Shown here: positions 1 through 6,915 of the stretch, one piece after another | Layout of the letters: every line of letters begins with the position of its first letter | Numbering within the stretch: the first letter of the stretch is position 1 | Assembly: GCA_015066005.1 (NCBI GenBank) | Contig: SVPF01000015.1 | Location: 1-53,301, forward strand | From: Oscillospiraceae bacterium | GTDB lineage: Bacteria; Bacillota; Clostridia; Oscillospirales; Acutalibacteraceae | Direction: 5' to 3' | DNA: 53,301 bases | Program-made: the position numbers and the translations under genes | Notes under the pieces: model-generated | Told to the model about the DNA's origin: nothing | Databases searched by the model: none | Seen by the model: the letters and a program-made list of their open reading frames with translations, nothing else

Positions 1-2
1 TT

Positions 3-1085
3 AACGGCGGTACGGTTCCTATCGGTTATGTTATTAACAAGGACCAAATGTTTGAGGTGGATCCTGTTAAAGCACCCTATGTGGTTGCTGCTTTCCAAGC
101 ATACGCGGATGGTAAAACAATAAAAGAGATTGTGGAAATGCTAAATGCAAAAGGTGTTACCACTTCCCACGGAACGAAAATAACCATTAATATCGTAACG
201 GATATGCTTAAAAACCGACGGTATATTGGCGAATACAAATTCCAAGATATTGTTAATAAAGATGGAATACCGAGGATAATACCACAGGCGTTATTCGACA
301 AGGTGCAGCGTGAACGTGCGAAGAATAAGAGAGCGACAGCAAGACATAAAGCCGAAGATGATTACTTACTGACAACAAAACTGTTTTGCGGTAAATGCGG
401 CGTGTATATGACCGGTGAAAGCGGAACCGCACGAAATGGTACGGTACATCGGTATTATAAATGCAACAACGCTAAGTACAAACACACTTGTGATAAAAAG
501 ACGGTTAAAAAAGAATGGATTGAAGACATTGTTGTTAAGCACACCCATGAGATGATGATTGATGATAATGTCATTGAGGACATCGCAAGTATCGTATTTA
601 GGAATGCGAAGAAAGAAAATCCCGCAATACAACTACTTAAACAACGGCTTAGTGAAACAGAGAACGCACTTAATAATCTGCTTAGAGCAATAGAAGAAGG
701 AATTATAACTCCGACCACAAAACAAAGAATGATAGAGTTGGAGCAGACGAGAGATGAGATTAAACTAAAGCTCATCAAGGAAGAAATGAAGAAGCCCACC
801 ATCACAAAAGAGGGCTTAGTGTTATGGCTCAGGCATATTCAGACTATGAGCTTGGAAACGAAGGAACACAAACAGAGACTGATTGACATTTTTGTAAACG
901 CCGTATATCTTTACGACGACAAATTGGTCATAACATTTAATTATAAGGAAGCAAGCAAAACCGTAACCTTAAAAGAGGTAAACGGTTCGATTATAGAATG
1001 CTCAGGTGCACCAGAAAAGAGCCTACATTTGTCTACGACAAGTGTAGGCTCTTTTCAACTAAATCCGTCCTCTCGGACGGGATAA
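3..1085 (+). CDS. Large serine recombinase, C-terminal part (5' end outside window)
   Basis: The open frame runs in from the window edge without a start; the first visible residues (NGGTVPIGYV) match the beginning of the recombinase domain that follows the catalytic serine domain in large serine integrases. Next come the recombinase fold, a zinc beta-ribbon with CGKC and a later C..C pair (about 120-165 residues in), and a Leu/Glu-rich coiled coil. The catalytic domain must lie upstream. Such proteins integrate or excise mobile elements, so the left edge of the window is probably the end of an integrative element. The last ~24 residues are encoded by a terminator hairpin and the start of a palindrome array, so the natural tail is little constrained. 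Family call is firm; the element's identity cannot be seen here. Confidence 0.9.
   Translation, partial: NGGTVPIGYVINKDQMFEVDPVKAPYVVAAFQAYADGKTIKEIVEMLNAKGVTTSHGTKITINIVTDMLKNRRYIGEYKFQDIVNKDGIPRIIPQALFDKVQRERAKNKRATARHKAEDDYLLTTKLFCGKCGVYMTGESGTARNGTVHRYYKCNNAKYKHTCDKKTVKKEWIEDIVVKHTHEMMIDDNVIEDIASIVFRNAKKENPAIQLLKQRLSETENALNNLLRAIEEGIITPTTKQRMIELEQTRDEIKLKLIKEEMKKPTITKEGLVLWLRHIQTMSLETKEHKQRLIDIFVNAVYLYDDKLVITFNYKEASKTVTLKEVNGSIIECSGAPEKSLHLSTTSVGSFQLNPSSRTG
1015..1055 (+). terminator. Rho-independent terminator inside the recombinase reading frame
   Basis: Arms AAAAGAGCCTACA (1015-1027) and TGTAGGCTCTTTT (1043-1055) pair perfectly, and the stem continues inward through one T.G pair to TTGTC/GACAA, giving about 19 pairs with a tac loop. 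The 3' arm ends in a short T run. It lies upstream of the stop codon at 1085, so it is translated as well as structural. Confidence 0.75.
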
Positions 1086-1243
1086 ATCCACCTGCGGTGG
1101 ATGAAATCACTTTGTGATGTAAACCGACTTTGTCGGGAGAAGGACGGATTTAATTTCATCTGCGTTAGCAGATTTCATCCGAGCATTGCTCGGATTTCAT
1201 CGCGCCCCGCGCGATTTCATTGAAAATCATTGAAATCAATGAT
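1061..1243. repeat. Array of short hairpins with different arms
   Basis: At least nine short perfect inverted repeats lie head to tail: 1065-1080 CCGTCC/GGACGG, 1086-1102 ATCCACC/GGTGGAT, 1106-1118 ATCAC/GTGAT, 1124-1136 CCGAC/GTCGG, 1158-1173 ATCTGC/GCAGAT, 1177-1195 ATCCGAGC/GCTCGGAT, 1199-1215 ATCGCGC/GCGCGAT and 1226-1243 ATCATTG/CAATGAT. An outer pair AAATCCGTCC (1061-1070) and GGACGGATTT (1142-1151) encloses the first group. The later units are joined by a recurring ATTTCAT linker. Arms differ from unit to unit, so these are not copies of one sequence. No protein is encoded. Confidence 0.85.
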
Positions 1244-1248
1244 ATAAT
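1220..1248 (+). promoter_or_regulatory. Sigma-A promoter for the transglutaminase-like gene
   Basis: TTGAAA at 1220-1225 and a perfect TATAAT at 1243-1248 are separated by 17 bases. The spacer is largely the last hairpin of the palindrome array, and the -10 box begins on its last base. Confidence 0.8.
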
Positions 1249-1269
1249 GTATTCAAAGAGGTGATTTTG

Positions 1270-1818
1270 ATGACTGAAAACAAACTTGCGGATATGTCAA
1301 CACCGCAAAGGAAAATGAAAATTACGGAAATATGTGATATTTTAAGACAAGAACTCTATCAAAGCGGCTATCAGTACGGATTTTATTATAATGGCAGAAA
1401 GTACACGCCTGATTTCAGCAATGGTTTTGATGAAAAGTTTTCCAATCTGCAAAAAAGCATCTATCGCATACAAGATCCCCAAGATACTTTGAAAGAAAAA
1501 ATCGGAACTTGCATTGATGCAGTGATAGTAATGAAAACCATTTTAGATCAACTCAATATCCCAAGCAAAATTTGGTTACTCCATCATAATTTTAAAAAAA
1601 CTCCACATACAATTCTAACCTTTGAAGCAGAAGAAAAAGTGGTCTATCTTGAACTAACGCCTCAATCAAACAAACCATGGTATGGTAAAGAAATTTTATA
1701 TGAGAACGAACACAGTCTGGTTGGTAGTTTTCAAAAAGATAACTTTACAATTATCGAAATAACTAATCAAATAATAATCGGAGCTCATCCAGACTCATTG
1801 TTACAGCATTTGCCGTGA
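1270..1818 (+). CDS. Transglutaminase-like cysteine protease family protein
   Basis: The 182-residue protein has the core pattern of the transglutaminase-like fold: GTC with Cys81, a following helix, then PHT with His113, and a beta strand ending in Glu128 in place of the more usual Asp. No signal peptide or membrane segment is seen, so it is probably cytoplasmic. ATG 1270 is preferred over GTG 1261 because that GTG is part of the ribosome binding site AGAGGTGAT, four bases from the ATG. It has its own promoter and sits between a mobile-element edge and a terminator, so it may be element cargo. Substrate is unknown. Confidence 0.65.
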   Translation: MTENKLADMSTPQRKMKITEICDILRQELYQSGYQYGFYYNGRKYTPDFSNGFDEKFSNLQKSIYRIQDPQDTLKEKIGTCIDAVIVMKTILDQLNIPSKIWLLHHNFKKTPHTILTFEAEEKVVYLELTPQSNKPWYGKEILYENEHSLVGSFQKDNFTIIEITNQIIIGAHPDSLLQHLP

Positions 1819-1889
1819 TAATATAAATAACCGTAGTATTCTTTTGCTTACTCTTACCTCGATTCTGCTCCGTTTGGTCGCTCTTTCGC

Positions 1890-1927
1890 AAAAATCAGCC
1901 CTAACCATACGGTTAGGGCTGATTTTT
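1890..1927. terminator. Bidirectional terminator
   Basis: A 17-bp perfect stem with arms AAAAATCAGCCCTAACC (1890-1906) and GGTTAGGGCTGATTTTT (1911-1927) and an ATAC loop has A and T runs on both sides, so it can serve the plus-strand gene ending at 1818 and the minus-strand CPBP gene, whose stop codon it abuts. Confidence 0.9.
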
Positions 1928-2922
1928 TATAATAACGATATTACAACAAAAACAAGGCAAATAACAATATATGTAATCATACCGACATTCAGGTATGAAG
2001 TTTTAATGACTGTCCCCTTCTCCAGTTCTTCACTTCTTTGCTTCCAGTTTGTTTTAATAATATTTACAATAAACAATACAAAACCTGCAATTACTACACA
2101 GAATAATAAAAAAGCATAAACCAATAATACAATAAGTTCGGGAAGAATTTGTGTATAAATTGCCATTAGTTCTTCTGCTGTTGTATTTGGATCTAAATTT
2201 AATAATGCCTCAATATTAACACGTGAAATTATCCAAGGGGCAACAACAGAGCCTAAAAAATTAATAATTGTGTGAAGAATGACGGAATATCTAACCTTAC
2301 CCGAACGGACATATATATAAGCAAATATTATACCCACACCGAAGGCATAAAAAAATTGAAATAAATTTTGATGCAAAAGCCCAAAAGTAAAAGCAGAAAA
2401 CAGCACTGCGTTTTTTTCACCGTAACGGCCGATACGGTCAATAAGCAATTTTCTGAATATAAGTTCCTCAATAATCGGCGCTAATATTACCATAACGGTC
2501 ACCTTTAACAAGCTTGTATCCATTGCAAGATTTGCAACCTCGTTTTGTGCCTTACCGCCCGAAAAAACCATTGCAAAAACATTGCCGACTATACCACCCA
2601 CATAAACCACAAAATATGAAATTAAAAAATATACAAACATCTTACCGAAACCGATTTTATTGACTTCGGGCTTTTCGGCGGGCAGACGCCTTATTAAAAA
2701 ATAAAAAATTGGGAATGCAACAAAATACATTGGTACGTAGTTTATAATCCATTTACCCCAGGACGATGTTAAAAGCCAACATTCTTTACCGAAGGCTAAA
2801 ACCGCAATTTCTGCAAATATAATTCGTCCCAAAAATGCTATTGCAAAAAATATACAAAGCGAAAAACCAACCAACGAAAAGGTTTTTCTTATCGGCTTTA
2901 AATTTATTGCATTTTCCTCCAT
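1927..2922 (-). CDS. CPBP family intramembrane glutamic endopeptidase
   Basis: The 331-residue multispanning membrane protein carries the three motifs of the CPBP (Abi/CAAX-protease-like) family: Glu152-Glu153 with Arg157 (EELIFRKLL), His184 in FGLLHQ, and His217 with Asn221 in HTIINF. These residues form the metal-independent glutamate active site known for Rce1-type enzymes. In bacteria the family includes bacteriocin self-immunity and prenyl-protein processing proteins; nothing in the neighbourhood fixes which applies. ATG 2922 has a strong GGAGGG site seven bases upstream and its own promoter at 2950-2978. Confidence 0.9.
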   Translation of the reverse strand: MEENAINLKPIRKTFSLVGFSLCIFFAIAFLGRIIFAEIAVLAFGKECWLLTSSWGKWIINYVPMYFVAFPIFYFLIRRLPAEKPEVNKIGFGKMFVYFLISYFVVYVGGIVGNVFAMVFSGGKAQNEVANLAMDTSLLKVTVMVILAPIIEELIFRKLLIDRIGRYGEKNAVLFSAFTFGLLHQNLFQFFYAFGVGIIFAYIYVRSGKVRYSVILHTIINFLGSVVAPWIISRVNIEALLNLDPNTTAEELMAIYTQILPELIVLLVYAFLLFCVVIAGFVLFIVNIIKTNWKQRSEELEKGTVIKTSYLNVGMITYIVICLVFVVISLL

Positions 2923-2949
2923 AATTAACCCTCCTATGATTACTTATTG

Positions 2950-2978
2950 ATTATACCACTAAAAATAAATGCTTGCAA
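2950..2978 (-). promoter_or_regulatory. Promoter of the CPBP gene
   Basis: On the minus strand TTGCAA (2978-2973) and TATAAT (2955-2950) are 17 bases apart, about 28 bases before the start codon. It is back to back with the thioesterase promoter. Confidence 0.85.
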
Positions 2979-2995
2979 TAGCACAACAAAATTTA

Positions 2996-3024
2996 TTGAA
3001 TCAACTATAAAAATATGTTATAAT
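2996..3024 (+). promoter_or_regulatory. Promoter of the thioesterase-WYL operon
   Basis: TTGAAT at 2996-3001 and TATAAT at 3019-3024 with a 17-base spacer. The ATG lies only 16 bases beyond the -10 box, and the ribosome binding site GGTGAT (3031-3036) begins about where transcription should start. Confidence 0.8.
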
Positions 3025-3040
3025 ATTTTTGGTGATTAAA

Positions 3041-3772
3041 ATGCAAAATTTTTACAAAACCGATTACACGGTTAAAAGCACCGAAATTGATTCTAACTGG
3101 AAAATGCGCATTGACCGCATTGTTGAACTTTTTCAATCAATTACGGGCATTCATTCAACGCAAATGGGTGTTGATGGGCCTACGCTTTTAAAAAATTCAA
3201 ATGCATTTTGGGTTTTGACAAAATTTAAAATTAAAATTGATACACTTCCCCTTATGGAAGAAACCGTTTTGGTTGAAACTTGGCCGACATTTGTTAAGGG
3301 TGTGCGCTTTGGGCGCGACTTTTTAATGCAAAAGGACGGTAAAACCTATGTTATGGGCAGCAGTGAATGGTGCACGCTTGATTACACCACCAAGGAGCTT
3401 CGCCGTGCAAACAGTGTGTGCTACCCTGCAGATATGACCCACCGTGATTATTTAAGCGGTGCGGGTGATTTTATAAGGGTTCGTGAAACCGTCAATGAAA
3501 GTGATTATAACCACGCCCACCGCTGTGCCTTTGTTGATATTGATACCAATAAGCACACCAACAACATTGCTTATTTGAGAATGGCTTTAAACTGCTTTTC
3601 ACCCGATGAATTTGAGGCACTTAATGTTAGTGATATGCAAATAACCTTTGTTTCACAAAGCTATTACGGTGATGAAATTAAGGTTTATAAAAAGCAAATT
3701 GAAACTGGCTTTTACATTGAAGGAAAGCTTAACGATAAGTCGGTTTTTAACTGTGTTGTTACTTTGAAATAA
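3041..3772 (+). CDS. Acyl-[acyl-carrier-protein] thioesterase (FatA/FatB-like)
   Basis: The 243-residue protein has the double hot-dog layout of bacterial acyl-ACP thioesterases. The second half holds the catalytic pattern D-x-N-x-H-T-N-N (Asp168, Asn170, His172), matching the Asp-Asn-His set of plant FatB enzymes. It would release free fatty acids from acyl-ACP in the cytoplasm. ATG 3041 is chosen over in-frame TTG 3029 and GTG 3032 because GGTGAT precedes it by four bases. The following WYL regulator starts 11 bases after the stop and is almost certainly co-transcribed. Confidence 0.88.
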   Translation: MQNFYKTDYTVKSTEIDSNWKMRIDRIVELFQSITGIHSTQMGVDGPTLLKNSNAFWVLTKFKIKIDTLPLMEETVLVETWPTFVKGVRFGRDFLMQKDGKTYVMGSSEWCTLDYTTKELRRANSVCYPADMTHRDYLSGAGDFIRVRETVNESDYNHAHRCAFVDIDTNKHTNNIAYLRMALNCFSPDEFEALNVSDMQITFVSQSYYGDEIKVYKKQIETGFYIEGKLNDKSVFNCVVTLK

Positions 3773-3782
3773 GGATGATTTT

Positions 3783-4760
3783 ATGGAAGGCTTTGAACCC
3801 AAAAAATTAGCATTACTTCGTGTTTTGGAAATTTTACAAAATTACAGCGACTGTGACCATCCCTTAAAGCAAGAGGATATTATTGATTATTTGCTAAGTG
3901 ACTACGGAATTGAGGTTGAGCGTAAAACCATTGGTCGTAACCTTGCGCTTTTAAAGGAGGCAGGTTATGAAATTGAGTCTACAAAGCAGGGCAGCTACCT
4001 TGCCGAAAGAACCTTTGAAGACAGTGAGCTTCGCCTGCTTATTGATGGTGTGCTTGCCAGCAAGCACATAACCGCCCAGCATTCTAAGGAGCTTATTAAC
4101 AAGCTTTGCGGTCTTTCAAATAAATATTTCCGCCGACATGTTAAAAACATTTATTCGGTAAACGACTGGGGCAAAACCGATAATCAAGCCCTGTTTTACA
4201 ACATTGAAATTATTGACGAAGCCATTGAAAGCGGTAAAATGGTGCAGTATGATTACAATAAATTCGGTGCCGATAAATGCTTACATAAGTCTTCCTTTCA
4301 GCGTGTGAGTCCTTATCAGTTAATACTGCACAACCAGCGTTATTACTTAATGGGCTACAGCAAATATTGGGAGCATATGGTTTACCACCGCCTTGACCAT
4401 ATTACAAACATTAAGGTATCAGACAGGGATGCTATTCCGATAAGAGATGTTGAAGGCTATAAAAACGGCATTAATTATCAAGAGCTCACAACAGCAATGC
4501 CATATATGTATAACGACAAACCTGAAAGAATTGTATTTTTAGCAAATGAAAAAGCAATAGACCATGTTATTGACTGGTTTGGTAAAGAGGTTGAAATAAA
4601 GCCCAATGGCGAAAAAATGTTGTTTACCCTTTATGCAAGTCCTAAAGCAATGCTTTACTGGGCGGTGCAATATGCTGATGAGGTTGAAATTTTAAAACCA
4701 TTAAGCCTTCGTGAAGACATTAAAGCATTTTTGAATAAAGCGGTTGAGAAATACAACTAA
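3783..4760 (+). CDS. WYL-domain transcriptional regulator
   Basis: The 325-residue protein has an N-terminal DeoR-type winged helix (about 1-75, ending EAGYEIESTKQGSYL) and a WYL domain (about 145-215), recognisable from YQLILHNQRYYLMGYS followed by YHRLDHITNI, then a C-terminal extension of the WCX type. WYL proteins are ligand-responsive regulators, often binding nucleic acids or small molecules. It is the second gene of the thioesterase operon, so regulation of lipid genes or of itself is possible but not shown. Confidence 0.9.
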   Translation: MEGFEPKKLALLRVLEILQNYSDCDHPLKQEDIIDYLLSDYGIEVERKTIGRNLALLKEAGYEIESTKQGSYLAERTFEDSELRLLIDGVLASKHITAQHSKELINKLCGLSNKYFRRHVKNIYSVNDWGKTDNQALFYNIEIIDEAIESGKMVQYDYNKFGADKCLHKSSFQRVSPYQLILHNQRYYLMGYSKYWEHMVYHRLDHITNIKVSDRDAIPIRDVEGYKNGINYQELTTAMPYMYNDKPERIVFLANEKAIDHVIDWFGKEVEIKPNGEKMLFTLYASPKAMLYWAVQYADEVEILKPLSLREDIKAFLNKAVEKYN

Positions 4761-4816
4761 AAATGTTATATTAAATTTAGGGAAATAATTCCCATTTAAT
4801 AAAAGGAGGATTATGT

Positions 4817-5713
4817 ATGAAAAAATTTAACGCACAAAAAATATTTATTTGTATGTTCGTTTTTCTAATTGCATTTGCACTAGCAGGTTGTGGCGAAGGT
4901 ATGGAATCAGTTGCGGATAATAAAACACCTGGTGGTAACTATACCAATGAGGAAATTGCAAATGACAGTGAAACTACTTCCTCTGATTTACCGGAGGACC
5001 GCAAACTAATTCAAAAGGTTAATATGTCTGTCGAAACCGAAGATTTAGACAAATTGCTTTCTAATTTAGATAAACGCATTTCCGAGCTTGGTGGATATGT
5101 TGAAACCTCTAATATAGAAAACGGAAGCGCATATAGCAATCATCGTTTCCGCAGTGCAACTATGACCATTCGTATTCCTGCCAAATCATTTAATTCCTTT
5201 ATAAACAAGGTTAGCGAGCTTTCAAACGTTGTTTCTTCTAAAAAAACGGTCGAGGACATTACCCTTAACTACGTTGCAACCGAAGGCCGTATGAAAGCAT
5301 TACAGGCCGAAGAAGCAAGACTTTTACAGTTTATGGCAAAAGCCGAAACAATGAATGATTTATTGACGGTTGAAAAACGTTTGACCGAAGTTCGTGCTGA
5401 GCTTGAAACCGTCACCTCCGCTTTGCGTGTATATGATAATCAGGTTAATTATTCCACAATTAATTTAACTATTAACGAAGTAAAGGAATATACAGACGTT
5501 ACCGAACCCGAAACCGTATGGCAACGAATTAGCACCGGTTTCGTTAACAGCGTTAAAAACATTGTAAACTTCTTTAAGGAATTATTTATATTCTTGGTAG
5601 TTGCAAGTCCTTACTTAATTCTTTTAGCAATAGTTCCCGTTACCATTATAATAATTATTAAGTTAAATAACCGCAAAAGAATCAAGGCTAATAAGAACAA
5701 CAAAAAAGAATAG
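4817..5713 (+). CDS. DUF4349 domain-containing lipoprotein
   Basis: The 298-residue protein begins with a lipoprotein signal (hydrophobic stretch ending ALAGC, lipidation Cys at about 24). The middle has the DUF4349 pattern: beta strands (RKLIQKVNMSVETED), a long coiled coil with repeated VEKRLTEVRAELE-like heptads, and a C-terminal membrane helix (about 255-280) followed by a lysine/asparagine-rich tail. It is thus anchored at both ends of the extracytoplasmic region. Function is unknown. GGAGG precedes ATG 4817. A small GGGAA/TTCCC dyad lies at about 4779-4792 upstream. Confidence 0.85.
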   Translation: MKKFNAQKIFICMFVFLIAFALAGCGEGMESVADNKTPGGNYTNEEIANDSETTSSDLPEDRKLIQKVNMSVETEDLDKLLSNLDKRISELGGYVETSNIENGSAYSNHRFRSATMTIRIPAKSFNSFINKVSELSNVVSSKKTVEDITLNYVATEGRMKALQAEEARLLQFMAKAETMNDLLTVEKRLTEVRAELETVTSALRVYDNQVNYSTINLTINEVKEYTDVTEPETVWQRISTGFVNSVKNIVNFFKELFIFLVVASPYLILLAIVPVTIIIIIKLNNRKRIKANKNNKKE

Positions 5714-5735
5714 AATTTAATCTTATTAAAAGAAT

Positions 5736-5761
5736 AAAACCCACTCAAAAGAGTGGGTTTT
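5736..5761. terminator. Bidirectional terminator between convergent genes
   Basis: AAAACCCACTC (5736-5746), AAAA loop, GAGTGGGTTTT (5751-5761). A and T runs on both sides serve the DUF4349 gene and the minus-strand citrate operon. Confidence 0.9.
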
Positions 5762-5765
5762 AATT

Positions 5766-6914
5766 TTACATTTTTTCAATTGTTTCCATTACATATTCGC
5801 CGAACTGAGCGCAGGTTGCACTTTGCTCGCTATCGTCAACAACGATTTTCTTTTCGGTTTCGGTGCAAATGGTTAAGGCCTTTGAAAGCTTATCTGCCTT
5901 GTCAATAAAACCAATATGACGAAGCATCATTTCGGTTGCCTTAAACATACTGGTGGGGTTTGCATAATCTCCCCTGCCCGCTTCAATAAGGCGGGGCGCT
6001 GTGCCATGGATAGGCTCAAACATAGCGTATTTATCGCCGATATTTGCGCTGCCTGCAGTACCGACACCACCTTGAATTTGAGCAGCTTCATCGGTAATAA
6101 TATCGCCGTAAAGGTTAGGCATTACAAACACCTGGAACTTGCTTCTGATATTTTCATTAACAAGGTTTGCCGTCATAATGTCAATATACCATTCTTCAGC
6201 GGTAATTTCGGGGTATTCGGCGGCGATTTCGTGTGCTATTTGTGAAAATTTACCGTCGGTCTTTTTCATTATATTTGCTTTTGTAACAATTGCAACATTT
6301 GTTTTACCGTTTTTACGGGCAAATTCAAAAGCGGCACGGCAAATACGGCGTGTACCTGCGTTTGTTGTTACCTTAAAATCAAAGGCCAAGGTATCGGGAA
6401 TTTCAATACCCTTACTGCCAAGAACATATTCACCCTCGGTATTTTCGCGGTAGAAGGTCCAATCAATGTTTTGTTCGGGAACACAAACGGGACGAACGTT
6501 AGCGTATAGGTCAAGTTCCCTTCTCATTGCAACGTTTGCGCTTTCAAGGGTACCGCCCTTTAAGGTTGTTGTCGGTGCTTTTAAAATTACATTGCAAGCC
6601 TTGATTTCAGCCAAAACATCATCGGGAATGGCTTTATTTTTAGCAATTCGGTTTTCAATGGTAAGACCTTCAATTACACGAAGTTCAACTTTACCACTCT
6701 TAATTTCATCCTTTAAAATGTAATTTAAAATGCGCTCGCTTTCCTTGGAAATAATAGGGCCGATACCATCACCCGAGCATATACCGATAATAATTTTATC
6801 TAGTGACTGATAATCGGTAACCTCGTTATTCTTTTCCATTTCCTGCTGGCGAGCAATTTGCTGTGTTAAAAGGGTTTTAAATTGCTCAACTGCATTATCA
6901 ATATACTGTTGCAT
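5766..6914 (-). CDS. Isocitrate dehydrogenase, isocitrate/isopropylmalate dehydrogenase family
   Basis: The 382-residue protein has the family's nucleotide and substrate motifs: GDGIGP near the N terminus, the RENTEGEY loop, the KANIMKKTDG segment, NLYGDIITDEAAQ with metal-binding Asp residues, and EPIHGTAP. The family includes NAD(P) isocitrate and isopropylmalate dehydrogenases. Its position one base after aconitase and two genes after citrate synthase points to isocitrate to 2-oxoglutarate. The ~35-residue N-terminal helical extension is unusual for the family. ATG 6914 is preferred to in-frame TTG 6926 and GTG 6923, which lie in the GGTTGGTGA site. Cofactor specificity is not decided by what I can see. 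Confidence 0.85.
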   Translation of the reverse strand: MQQYIDNAVEQFKTLLTQQIARQQEMEKNNEVTDYQSLDKIIIGICSGDGIGPIISKESERILNYILKDEIKSGKVELRVIEGLTIENRIAKNKAIPDDVLAEIKACNVILKAPTTTLKGGTLESANVAMRRELDLYANVRPVCVPEQNIDWTFYRENTEGEYVLGSKGIEIPDTLAFDFKVTTNAGTRRICRAAFEFARKNGKTNVAIVTKANIMKKTDGKFSQIAHEIAAEYPEITAEEWYIDIMTANLVNENIRSKFQVFVMPNLYGDIITDEAAQIQGGVGTAGSANIGDKYAMFEPIHGTAPRLIEAGRGDYANPTSMFKATEMMLRHIGFIDKADKLSKALTICTETEKKIVVDDSEQSATCAQFGEYVMETIEKM

Positions 6915-6915
6915 T

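Noticed and set aside
1061-1243. CRISPR array
   Set aside because: Units are hairpins of different sequence with no constant repeat and no regular 30-40 base spacers; no cas genes are nearby.
1818-1890. Possible attachment site of the integrative element between 1818 and 1890
   Set aside because: No direct repeat of this stretch is found in the window, and the other element end is outside it.
1844-2119. Plus-strand 91-codon frame
   Set aside because: It runs through the bidirectional terminator and antisense to the CPBP gene; no ribosome site or family pattern.
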